This document shows positions 45,961-55,014 of a stretch of 64,000 nt of DNA, piece by piece. The DNA comes from Chaetoceros tenuissimus (taxonomy: Eukaryota; Bacillariophyta; Thalassiosirophyceae; Chaetocerotales; Chaetocerotaceae). Made by a program: the position numbers and the translations under genes. How positions within the stretch are numbered: position 1 is the stretch's first letter; every line of letters begins with the position of its first letter. The stretch is taken from contig BLLK01000025.1 in assembly GCA_021927905.1 (NCBI GenBank), positions 1 through 64,000 of the forward strand, given 5' to 3'. A model generated the notes under the pieces. The model made no database searches and was not told the DNA's origin. It was given only the letters and a program-made list of their open reading frames with translations.

Positions 45961-48795
45961 CTAATCTACATTTCGTCTTCTTTTGGGTTTTCTAGTGTCA
46001 TCTAGGTCTTGCTCTGTTACATTATCATATCTCACAGTAGAAGAAGGTGAAGGTGTCGCCTTCTGTTGTGTATAACGTCCGTAATGGTCTTGAGTTGTAA
46101 CGAAGTCTTGTTCATAATAATCGGTGGGACCTTGGCTTGGAAAGGTAGGAACTGAGTAGTTATTCGCCTGCTTTGCCTCCATGCTATCCCATGTTGGTTC
46201 GTTTCCCATGTAGACACCATCACTGCCATGACGACGAATAATTTCATGTTCCTCTTTTGTAATGAATTCACCCATGTTGTATTTTTCTAACAGCTTCTTC
46301 TTCTCCGAGAGAAATTCAATATCAGCCTCGCCTTCTTCATCTTGAAAAACTGTTGTTGCTGGATCTTTGAACAAAGGATTGAATGCAGATGACGGAGAAG
46401 TCGATGCAACTGAACATTCCATCAACAATATTACAGCAACAGCATCGTCAAGTTCTACAACATTTCTATACATGAGACGGGCATGCGCTTGCGAAAGTCT
46501 AATAAGGGATTCAAGTAATCGCACTGTCACTTGAACCTCGATGTATTCAGACATTCTACACTCTGAATAATGGCGCTCGAGAAGCATTGATGCACTTTGT
46601 GAAATCGAGGGATGAAAGCGAGATTTTACAGTGGCAATATAAGCTCTCAATTTATCCATGTTCCATGCCGTCATCGTCCCAAAACTGTTGCTGGTCTTTT
46701 TACAATCATATCCAGCTCCTTGTATAGCGCGATTTAATAGAAACGTTGCAACATTATCATCTTTCACAGCATCACTGCCATCAATAAGCTTGAAGACTAA
46801 GTCAAACCGAGACAGAAGCGGTGGTTCAATACCTACATTCACTGTGAAAGGTTTATCATTATCATAATATCCGCCCTTTGCATTGCAAACCGCAACAACA
46901 GAAGTTCTACAATTCAATTTACAGACAATACCAGCCTTGGCTACGGATAAAGTCTGCTGTTCCATAGCTTCATGAATTGATGTACGATCTGTCGGCTTAA
47001 TACAGGCAAACTCATCGATAGCACATACACCACGATCTGCCAATACAAGTGCTCCAGCTTCAAGGACCCATTGTCCAGTATTTTTTTCTTGTACTGCTGC
47101 GCAGGTCAATCCAGCACTCGACGTTCCTGACCCGTTTGTAAATACTGACCGAGGACAAAGCGCAGCTGCATATCTGAGAATTTGCGACTTTCCACAGCCT
47201 GGATCTCCCACTAATAAAATGTGTGATTGTTCTCTGCGCCTCGTCTTCAAGGCACCTTTGGCTTTCTCAGTACTATTTTGTGGCGTTTGAGATTTGGGCG
47301 ATTGGTGAAATATTGTAGAATTTTGGCCTTCTGTTTGACTTTCATCAAAATCATTATCCAGATCAAACTGAACCGGTGCATCAAGGTCATCATCGACCTC
47401 TATTTCAATATTACGGTGTGACCCACTACTAACTTCATCTTGTGTTTTCAAAGCATCAGAAACATGATTGTGTTCACCAGAGCCGCCTATCAACGTCAGC
47501 AAAAGCGCCAACTTTACCAATGACAAACCATAAAGTGTAGGACAGATAGCTTTGCAAATGTAATTTCTCGCCATGATTGGATTTTTCATATGAGCATCCA
47601 TCTTCCAAAACTGATCAAACTCTTTCACAATCTCTTCCTTGACTAAGCCTACTTTGCTCTGGATATTGTCATTGTTATCACCACTACCAGTATCATTTTG
47701 ATCGCTGTCAAAGATACCATCCCATGCTCCACTATTTTCGTCAGACCCACCAGCACCATTACTTACGACACATATAGAATGAGCAAGCATTACCATTCCT
47801 ATACTGACTTCACTCTGAACAGATAGAGGTTCCCAATGACTCATCAAAGTTCCTACAACTACAACATCATCTCCAGGCTGACACTTATCCACTAAATCAT
47901 GTTGCAGTTTTATGAGCAATGCCTTTGGTATGACACCTCCCATCCTTTGATTTTTCTTGGAACTATTGAAAGCTATAGATTCTTGCACGCGAATTTCTTG
48001 ATAATCACTACGATATTTTTTGCCATTTGAAAAGGATGCATCCCCTGTATTTCCTTCTTGAATCACTTCAAATTCTTTTCCATGACAACCCGGTGTGGGA
48101 CATTTGACTGGATGCATCAACGCATTATTCGACTGTTGTAAATCTGCCTTAATAGCAAAAGTAGCTCCACAACCAGAGGGTTTCTTTTTACTTTTTGTCT
48201 GTTTGCACTGATAGGCTCGTTCTGATTCATACATTTGTACAGTTGATGTTCGTGTAACTGTACCCGACAACTGAAGAATTTTTCCAACATCTGAAGAAGA
48301 AAGGGTCGCTAAGCTTGGCTTATGGTTGGACGAATGAGGAGGTAGATTGACAAGACGTGCATGAACTCTTGTCCCTTGGATACCTTTAATTTTAGCCGTA
48401 GATTTCATCTGTCTGCTTTGATTTTCGTGGTCTTTGTTGTACAACTTGTAAAACTCATCTATGCGACCAATGATGGACTTTTGTGCACTAATGATTGATT
48501 CTTCGAGTAAAGGCAAAAGATTAGCAGGGTACCGAAGTAGTAAATTTCCCAAGATTGGATCAGCTTGGAGAAAATCGTGCATATCAAACTGAAGAGAGTA
48601 GTCGTGGCATCCTGTTGCTCCAGTTTCTAGAAAAAGAATATCAACGATAGAGGCCAAGCATTTTGATGAAGTGAGAAGGTGATTCTCAAAAGCTTCTGTA
48701 ACTTTTCGAGGAGGACCAAGAGCCTTGTAGTCGCTTGACAGTAGCCTTTGAGGATCCCACGCTTCTTCCATACGGTGATTGGGATGAAGTAACAT
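45961..48795 (-). CDS. MCM9: MCM9-like DNA helicase
   Basis: Single-exon 944-aa MCM-family AAA+ protein. N-terminal MCM domain with a Cys zinc motif (YQCKQ, CGATF, KCPTPGCHG). The helicase core has Walker A GDPGCGKSQ, Walker B VCAIDEF, the helix-2 insert EAMEQQTLSVAKAGIVCKLN, and arginine finger PLLSRFDLVFKL. The phrase LEAGALVLADRGVCAIDEF and the NGSGTSSAGLT loop favour MCM9 over MCM2-7. MCM9 works with MCM8 in homologous recombination and mismatch repair. An acidic linker (WDGIFDSDQNDTGSGDN) precedes the core. The C-terminal ~100 residues are not conserved. An internal Met at residue 9 could be the start. Confidence 0.88.
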   Translation of the reverse strand: MLLHPNHRMEEAWDPQRLLSSDYKALGPPRKVTEAFENHLLTSSKCLASIVDILFLETGATGCHDYSLQFDMHDFLQADPILGNLLLRYPANLLPLLEESIISAQKSIIGRIDEFYKLYNKDHENQSRQMKSTAKIKGIQGTRVHARLVNLPPHSSNHKPSLATLSSSDVGKILQLSGTVTRTSTVQMYESERAYQCKQTKSKKKPSGCGATFAIKADLQQSNNALMHPVKCPTPGCHGKEFEVIQEGNTGDASFSNGKKYRSDYQEIRVQESIAFNSSKKNQRMGGVIPKALLIKLQHDLVDKCQPGDDVVVVGTLMSHWEPLSVQSEVSIGMVMLAHSICVVSNGAGGSDENSGAWDGIFDSDQNDTGSGDNNDNIQSKVGLVKEEIVKEFDQFWKMDAHMKNPIMARNYICKAICPTLYGLSLVKLALLLTLIGGSGEHNHVSDALKTQDEVSSGSHRNIEIEVDDDLDAPVQFDLDNDFDESQTEGQNSTIFHQSPKSQTPQNSTEKAKGALKTRRREQSHILLVGDPGCGKSQILRYAAALCPRSVFTNGSGTSSAGLTCAAVQEKNTGQWVLEAGALVLADRGVCAIDEFACIKPTDRTSIHEAMEQQTLSVAKAGIVCKLNCRTSVVAVCNAKGGYYDNDKPFTVNVGIEPPLLSRFDLVFKLIDGSDAVKDDNVATFLLNRAIQGAGYDCKKTSNSFGTMTAWNMDKLRAYIATVKSRFHPSISQSASMLLERHYSECRMSEYIEVQVTVRLLESLIRLSQAHARLMYRNVVELDDAVAVILLMECSVASTSPSSAFNPLFKDPATTVFQDEEGEADIEFLSEKKKLLEKYNMGEFITKEEHEIIRRHGSDGVYMGNEPTWDSMEAKQANNYSVPTFPSQGPTDYYEQDFVTTQDHYGRYTQQKATPSPSSTVRYDNVTEQDLDDTRKPKRRRNVD

Positions 48796-49052
48796 CGCAA
48801 GAATATCATAAACTTGAATTAACTAATAGGTACAATAATAAGGTACAATACATCATCATAACAAATAACAAATAACAAACATGAAACAAAAATCAATGCA
48901 GGGCGAGGAAGACGGACGGACGGAGAAGGACACGGACTAGCCAAGAAAGAATTTGACACCATGATGAAGCGAAGCATCATTTGCCAGTTTTAAAAGATAC
49001 TTTTACGATGAACGAAGTATACAAATGAGGATCACAACTCCAAAATCATCTC

Positions 49053-49679
49053 ATGGAAACTAAAACACTAATTTGTAGATGCGCTTGTGGCAAATTTCAA
49101 GCTAGGCTGACTGGTTTGCCACTAGGCAGTGTAGTATGTCATTGCCATTCATGTGTTGCAGCTGGAAAATTCATCGATGACAAATTTAATGGTACCAATA
49201 CATCAGTCCTGAAGAATGGTGGAGCTTTTGTCGTTACATTTCCAGCGAGGAGTATTAAATTCATCACTCCAGATCTTTCGAACGTTGCTGCTCAAAATGA
49301 TGTGCTGGGATTTGTCAAAATTGGAGAAAAAGGGAGGAATCCCTTTCGAGCCTATACAAAGTGCTGCGGAACACAAATATTTACACTTGTAGAAAGGAAC
49401 TTATCTACTTATTGCGGTTTTAATGGTAATTGTATATACGAAGAAGATGGAGTAACTCCTTTTCGCATTGGAGAAGAGCCAGTGAATATCATGGCCAAAT
49501 TCGCATTTGATCCAAAAGCAGTTCCAGATCCAAAGGTGAATTATGTCACTCTGCAAGTTGCATTCAATATTGTTAAGAATGTTTTGAATCCATTTGCAGA
49601 GAAGTTCGAAGATGAAGCTATATTTGCAAATTATAATAGCACTGTTGATACAGTCCCAATTACATGGGAGAAGAAGTAA
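49053..49679 (+). CDS. CENP-V/GFA-domain protein
   Basis: 208 aa, single exon. Zinc-binding glutathione-dependent formaldehyde-activating enzyme (Gfa/CENP-V) fold. Ligands are visible in CRCACGKF, VVCHCHSCVAAGKF and YTKCCGTQIFT. Members bind S-hydroxymethylglutathione or serve unrelated roles, so the reaction cannot be named. The C-terminal 70 residues are a family-specific extension. It is divergent from MCM9 with 257 bp between them. Confidence 0.82.
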   Translation: METKTLICRCACGKFQARLTGLPLGSVVCHCHSCVAAGKFIDDKFNGTNTSVLKNGGAFVVTFPARSIKFITPDLSNVAAQNDVLGFVKIGEKGRNPFRAYTKCCGTQIFTLVERNLSTYCGFNGNCIYEEDGVTPFRIGEEPVNIMAKFAFDPKAVPDPKVNYVTLQVAFNIVKNVLNPFAEKFEDEAIFANYNSTVDTVPITWEKK

Positions 49680-49895
49680 GAAGGAATTGCATCATCCTAA
49701 ATAGCAAGGGAAAGTAGCTATTAACAAATTCACAGACGTACTTACACAACTACAAGTCGACACCTCTCATTTTTCTCTATCCATTTTTTACAACTAACAA
49801 AACTAAATACAACAACAACTATAAGCTATCCCTCTCAACTAATCACAAGAAGATCCTCATCTTCATCATTTCTTAGCAAGCTTCATTATATCAAA

Positions 49896-50768
49896 ATGAG
49901 TACTCAAGATGGAACTGAAACATCAGAAAAAGAAGTTATAGTTGATAGAAATTTCAACGATTTAGTAAAGCTATTCAAAGATCGCATTTATGGAACAATA
50001 AAAGGAAACTATCGCTTTGATATGGCAATAGAAGATATCGAAGCAGTTCTAGTCGAATCTTCAATATGCACACCTTTATATGCTCTCGATATCGGTGGAG
50101 GTCTGGGACAAATGAGCTTGTATTTTCTTCAAGCACCGTCTTTCAGTAAAGTCATGTACTACGACGTCTCTGACGAAATGAAGAGACACGTCGACGGTGA
50201 AATTGAGAGGCTATCAGAAGAATTCAATGCAGGAAATTCCATAGAGCAAGAAGCAATCAATAAGACCATTAAAAGCACAAAGGTTGTTACAAGAGTAGGA
50301 GGAATCAAGAATGCCATCCAAGAAATATTTCAAGAAGTACAAGATGCAAACAGCAAAGCCCTTCCAGACGTTGTCACTCTACATGCTGTACTTGAATGGC
50401 TCTCATCACCTATGGAAGATTTAGAAAGTCTACTAACTAGTATGAAGTCAAACTCGATATTAAGCCTATTATATTACAACAAGATTGCAGATGACAAGAA
50501 GAAGAAAACGTATAAGCCCAGAAAAAAGCCTAGGAAACCAAGTAAACTGACACCATATCACGAATTCCATTCTGACGACATAGAAAAAATACTGGTTGAG
50601 TCTGGATTTGAAATAGCGAGAAGGACAGGTATACGAATTGGAAAATTCAAGCAAAATGCAAGTGATGAGGAACTCGAAACGTACTTAGAACAAGAACGCA
50701 AAATTGCTCGTGTGGAACCATTCTGTCGACAGGGCAGATACAACCATATCGTTGCGATAAAGAGATAA
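49896..50768 (+). CDS. CmoM/SmtA-like SAM methyltransferase
   Basis: 290 aa, single exon. It aligns along its length with bacterial CmoM (SmtA), which methylates 5-carboxymethoxyuridine at tRNA wobble position 34. Shared blocks: DRNFNDLVKLFKDRIYGTIK (CmoM: DRNFDDIAEKFSRNIYGTTK), SAM motif I ALDIGGGLGQMS, YYDVSDEM, LHAVLEWLSSP, LSLLYYN, RTGIRI and a C-terminal GRYNHIVA. A Lys/Arg-rich loop (KTYKPRKKPRKPSK) sits where CmoM has its PKKKKR loop. No transit peptide is evident. In bacteria it needs CmoA and CmoB first. Whether a eukaryotic or organelle tRNA is the substrate is unknown. Bacterial transfer is inferred. Confidence 0.82.
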   Translation: MSTQDGTETSEKEVIVDRNFNDLVKLFKDRIYGTIKGNYRFDMAIEDIEAVLVESSICTPLYALDIGGGLGQMSLYFLQAPSFSKVMYYDVSDEMKRHVDGEIERLSEEFNAGNSIEQEAINKTIKSTKVVTRVGGIKNAIQEIFQEVQDANSKALPDVVTLHAVLEWLSSPMEDLESLLTSMKSNSILSLLYYNKIADDKKKKTYKPRKKPRKPSKLTPYHEFHSDDIEKILVESGFEIARRTGIRIGKFKQNASDEELETYLEQERKIARVEPFCRQGRYNHIVAIKR

Positions 50769-50803
50769 CTTCTAAAATTTATCTACCATCTACTACAAAC
50801 AAA

Positions 50804-51973
50804 TTATTTCGCAGAGAAGCATTTTTCTTGTACACACTTCACGAACGTTTCTACATTGTCAGGAGACATTTCTGGTAAACATCCATGACCCAAGTTTGCA
50901 ATATATCCTTTTGGTCCAAATCTATTCAACATCCTATTTGTTTCTTTTCTAATCACGTCTTTATCTGCTAGTAAGCAACTTGGGTCGAGATTTCCCATAA
51001 GTGCCTTCCCTCTTCCTTCAATTCTTTTGCGCACTTGTTCAACATCGGAAGTATAACACAATCCTAAACAGTCAAATTTTGTTTCAGCTAACTTCTCAAC
51101 CGCATAATCTGTTCCTTTCGAAAACAAAAGGAGTGGTGTATCACCGCATTGTCTTTTCACTCTTTCTGCTATCGATGACAGATATGGATATACGAATTCA
51201 TAGTATTGATCCTGTGTCAGAGATTCCACAGCTACAGACTCAAAGACTTGTAACACCTGTGCTCCTGCTCTTTGTTGAGCAACAAGAAATTCGACACAAA
51301 TATCAGAAAGAGCAGATAGCAACTCATGACACGTATCGGGATAAACAAAAAGCCACCGTTTCAATTTCATAAGTAATTTGGAAGATCTTCCCTCTATCAT
51401 GAACATCAAAAGTGATAGAGGTCCACCAACAAAACCAATTAAAGGTACTCTACCATCAATCTTCTGTCTAGCCAAGTTTACTGCATCCAATACATAACCT
51501 AGAGTGCTCTCAACATCAGGTGTCAAATCAATATTCTTGATATCTTCTGGGTGCCTTAGCGGACATTGAAATACGGGGCCAACACCTTTTACCATATCAA
51601 TTTTCATTCCCATAGCTTGAGGAATAACAAGGATATCTGAAAATATAATCACAGCATCAACACCATATCTATCCAATGGCTGCAGCGAAACTTCTACTGC
51701 AATATTTGGATTACGACACATCGAGAAGAAGTCATACCCTTCTCCTCTATTTGATAACTCACGAAATTCAGGCAGGTGTCGACCCGCTTGTCTCATCATC
51801 CATACAGGCACTCTTGATGTTGGTTTGTTCAAAGCTGCTTTTATTATTAGGTCATTCTTTAACTTAGGTAGTTTTGACAATGATAGACGCTTTACTTCTG
51901 CGGTCTCGGCCCGACACAACGTCAGTGAAAGGAACGCCACTAGAAAAATGAAAGAGAACACAGAATCAATCAT
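50804..51973 (-). CDS. Uroporphyrinogen decarboxylase
   Basis: 389 aa, single exon. Decarboxylates uroporphyrinogen III to coproporphyrinogen III in haem and chlorophyll synthesis. Conserved parts: VPVWMMRQAGRHLPEF (substrate-binding Arg), VSLQPLDRYGVDAVIIFSDI (catalytic Asp), PLIGFVGGPLSLLMFMIEG, QVFESVAVES and YIANLGHGCLPEM (His). Several positions differ from the usual pattern: GGPLSL for APWTL, F where the active-site Tyr of M-T-Y-M-V-E-G normally is, and GLCYT for GLDWT. A hydrophobic leader (FIFLVAFLSLTLCRA) suggests a signal peptide, but the residue after it is not Phe. It is probably one of several UROD isoforms of a diatom. Confidence 0.88.
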   Translation of the reverse strand: MIDSVFSFIFLVAFLSLTLCRAETAEVKRLSLSKLPKLKNDLIIKAALNKPTSRVPVWMMRQAGRHLPEFRELSNRGEGYDFFSMCRNPNIAVEVSLQPLDRYGVDAVIIFSDILVIPQAMGMKIDMVKGVGPVFQCPLRHPEDIKNIDLTPDVESTLGYVLDAVNLARQKIDGRVPLIGFVGGPLSLLMFMIEGRSSKLLMKLKRWLFVYPDTCHELLSALSDICVEFLVAQQRAGAQVLQVFESVAVESLTQDQYYEFVYPYLSSIAERVKRQCGDTPLLLFSKGTDYAVEKLAETKFDCLGLCYTSDVEQVRKRIEGRGKALMGNLDPSCLLADKDVIRKETNRMLNRFGPKGYIANLGHGCLPEMSPDNVETFVKCVQEKCFSAK

Positions 51974-52193
51974 ATTGTTGAAGATTATATGTCATAATAA
52001 TGAACTCATTTCAATAAGTAGAGAAAATAGTTCATCCAACCAAAAAATCTTTTTTGACAAAAAGCAAAAAGCGAACGTATGAAGATATAACCGTTTTGTC
52101 TAATGACGTTACATGAAAATGGGACCAAACATGGGACTCAGACTCAACTCGAACTTCGAAATAATTCTTTGAAGTGGTGTTTTTATGTTTTAA

Positions 52194-54914
52194 TTATCCA
52201 TTCAGTCTACTTCTCACATCATCACTTAGCTTTTGAAGTCTTTCCCCATCAATGAGGTCAATAGCACGCCTATTTTCACTATCCAATGCAGTTACATCAG
52301 CACCAAAATCTAAAAGAACTCTGATGCTTTCTTCGCAACCAAGAGAAACAGCCATGTGTAAAGGAGTGTACAAACCAAATTTTGATGCAGACTTTTGAGA
52401 AATGAGGCTACCTCTAGTGGTAGATTCCATCATGAATTCGCATGCAGATCTCAGTAATCCCTTCCTTAATTCCACCTGAGAGCTCTCAGATAGTAGTAAA
52501 TAGTGAAGAATATTGTAGCCAGAGATCTCATCTCGTACAAATGAGGTCAAGTTTGAAAGGTCATATTCACTTTGCTTCTGAGAAATGAGGGACAAAGCCT
52601 CCTGAATTTTCTCAATGCGCAAATTTAATGGTTTGATCTTCCCGAAACCTGATCTTTGGTCAAAAATCATGAGGGCAAGTTTGCCAATAGCCATTTTCGT
52701 TTGTGACAAGTATTCTGACGAGAAGGATAAAATGTAGTCGAGAGCCTGTATTAATAACTCGACACTAGCATCATGAACTGCTACATTTCCTACTGTGATT
52801 GCCTGGGAAAGGGTAAGATTCAACTCGTTCCATTGATCATTATCTATCTTGTTCAAAAATGATTTCGCAACATCAAAATTTTCCTTTGCAAGTGCAATAT
52901 CTAAAGGAGTCTGCTGTTCGGATAATGTTTTTGGAAAGATATCTATACTAGGATTCTTCTCTAGAATCCAATTGATTTTATCAACTCCACTTTGACCACG
53001 ACAATTAGCCGCAATCAAGTGCAACGGCTTCAAATTATCTTGGATAGAGTCTTGGATTGTAGAAACATTTGCATCGGCTCCCAGAGATAAGAATATCTTT
53101 GTTGCATGAGGAGAAAACAGGGTCCAGTTTCTAACTGTACACGATTCAATCAATAACCTGTCTAGAAGTGTTTGTTTGTCACTTTCATAGATATCAAGTA
53201 GAAATTCAACCATCAAGTCTTGCTGCTCACGTCTCGATTCGAAAGATTCTTCATCGTTCTCTGACAAGGCTCTATCACCAAAGTATTCAAAAGCTGCAAC
53301 GATTGCATCATATATGTTTTCATCTGGCAAGCTATTTCCATCGTTCAATATAACTTGCAATGATTCTAGCGAAAAGCAAGAGGTGGCCAATTCAAACAAT
53401 GTCGTTCCATCCAGATCTGAGTTACCCCAAACTGCTTGAATAATAATCATAAGTTCATCTACATTTGTAAGCAACCATTCTTGTATGACAGAGTTATCAT
53501 TTTCTGAGCAAAGCTCTAACATCTTTTCTTGATTATTTTTCAGCAAGCTCTCCGCAAAAACTTCGCATTTGCTAAGACCTTTATCATCTTTAACAGAAAT
53601 ATCCATCAAAACTCTATCCAAAGTCGTAAAAGTTTGTGTTGAATTCTTAACTGCTTCCTTTTCTTCTATTGATAATACCTTTGCACATTTTGTGCGAATG
53701 CTTTCTACAGAGTCCTCCAACTTATCCTTTTCAATAGGAATTCTATGAAAAATATGAGAAGCAGAAGCAAAAACTTGAACTAGATTCCAATTCTTTACCC
53801 CATTTGCCATCATATACGTTCTATCTGCACCATATTCCAAAAGTAATTTCAAGGCTACATAAGGAACAGCAATTGCCCTTTCTATGTCGTAATCATTTGT
53901 TGTGCCTTCTTCACTGCATTTGAGTTTAGTAGCTACTTGGATCGCAGCCAAAATGTTCCATTGTGCAACAAACATTAAAGGCGTCCATCGTTGAATGATT
54001 GCCTCCCGATTGAAAGCAAGCTCAATTTCATCTTCATCATTCATTTCCGATTCTATCCCAAACACATTATTGAGAGGTACATTTGGATCTGCTCCATTCT
54101 TCAATAGTAAGTAGATTACACAAAAGCACATTTCATAGCTAGTCAAGTCATTCAGTTCTTTGCAGTACTCATGAATCATGGACATGTTTTCTTTTGCTTC
54201 AGTCTCAAGTTCTTTCAAGTATTTTCTATCGATGGGTGCTCTATCTTCATCATCACTGCTGAAACTGGCCACTGAATCATCATCTTCCTCCTCACTATCA
54301 CTGTCACAATCGCTACTCATTTTGTCAAATTCTTCATCGCCTTCGGTGACTTCAACAGAAGCTGAAGCCAAAGCACAGTGGAGTACAGAACTTCCGTCTT
54401 CACCAATCTTGTTCACAGCAGTAAAGTCTCGCTCCAATACTTTAATGAGACACTTTAGTCCAGCCAACTTTTCATCTCTCGATATGTCCCCATCAATTTC
54501 ACATATTGAAAATGCAAGCAAATGAATTAGATAATCTCCATCATCATTTCGTACATTAATGTTTACTTCATTTGATCTCGATGAGAGCAGAAAGTACAAA
54601 ATAGGACTGAATTTATCATCACCTGCCAAATTCATCAAGTGACGAGAGAGCTTTCTCTTGTCTGTCATCTTTGATTGGGTTTCCTTGGAAGGTGATTGCC
54701 TCCGACTACTTTCATTACATTTGTAATTGAAGGGAGAAGCAAAATCCGTCTTCTTTCTGCTTTTGTTGCGTTTCGATGAGTTTTCGTGGATCTGATTTAG
54801 TCGTGGTTTGTCTCTTCTTAAGCGGCTATCAATATAGCTGTGTAGTTCTCTCATCCCTAGCCAATCGATCTGTTTGGGGTGTGATGAGAAAGATGAAAGA
54901 TACAAAAATTTCAA
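52194..54914 (-). CDS. Large ankyrin-repeat protein
   Basis: 906 aa in one frame. An N-terminal basic region (RRDKPRLNQIHENSSKRNKS) precedes a series of degenerate ankyrin repeats spread over the length. The clearest are DGDYLIHLLAFSI, GSSVLHCALASASVEV, WTPLMFVAQWNILAA, LKPLHLIAANCRGQSG, QTPLDIALAKENFD and, best, LYTPLHMAVSLGCEESIRVL with LLDFGADVTALDSENRRAIDL. An acidic Ser/Asp/Glu stretch (DSDSEEEDDDSVASFSSDDE) lies near residue 210. No enzymatic domain is seen. The first residues may be non-coding: an AG next to ATCGATTGG could be an acceptor, and a Met at about 54852 is an alternative start. Confidence 0.7.
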   Translation of the reverse strand: MKFLYLSSFSSHPKQIDWLGMRELHSYIDSRLRRDKPRLNQIHENSSKRNKSRKKTDFASPFNYKCNESSRRQSPSKETQSKMTDKRKLSRHLMNLAGDDKFSPILYFLLSSRSNEVNINVRNDDGDYLIHLLAFSICEIDGDISRDEKLAGLKCLIKVLERDFTAVNKIGEDGSSVLHCALASASVEVTEGDEEFDKMSSDCDSDSEEEDDDSVASFSSDDEDRAPIDRKYLKELETEAKENMSMIHEYCKELNDLTSYEMCFCVIYLLLKNGADPNVPLNNVFGIESEMNDEDEIELAFNREAIIQRWTPLMFVAQWNILAAIQVATKLKCSEEGTTNDYDIERAIAVPYVALKLLLEYGADRTYMMANGVKNWNLVQVFASASHIFHRIPIEKDKLEDSVESIRTKCAKVLSIEEKEAVKNSTQTFTTLDRVLMDISVKDDKGLSKCEVFAESLLKNNQEKMLELCSENDNSVIQEWLLTNVDELMIIIQAVWGNSDLDGTTLFELATSCFSLESLQVILNDGNSLPDENIYDAIVAAFEYFGDRALSENDEESFESRREQQDLMVEFLLDIYESDKQTLLDRLLIESCTVRNWTLFSPHATKIFLSLGADANVSTIQDSIQDNLKPLHLIAANCRGQSGVDKINWILEKNPSIDIFPKTLSEQQTPLDIALAKENFDVAKSFLNKIDNDQWNELNLTLSQAITVGNVAVHDASVELLIQALDYILSFSSEYLSQTKMAIGKLALMIFDQRSGFGKIKPLNLRIEKIQEALSLISQKQSEYDLSNLTSFVRDEISGYNILHYLLLSESSQVELRKGLLRSACEFMMESTTRGSLISQKSASKFGLYTPLHMAVSLGCEESIRVLLDFGADVTALDSENRRAIDLIDGERLQKLSDDVRSRLNG

Positions 54915-55014
54915 TTGAATTGAAAAGATACGAAACGATCACGGCTTAAATTCATCTATCTAAGCATATAGAAAACCTTTATCTACAGCTATAACATCAA
55001 GCTGAGGTTCTAAG
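54915..55014. promoter_or_regulatory. 100-bp divergent promoter, ankyrin gene / DUS3
   Basis: Only 100 bp separate the two start codons. This region, with the upstream reading frame of the ankyrin gene, must hold both promoters and 5' UTRs. AT-rich, no clear element. Confidence 0.5.
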
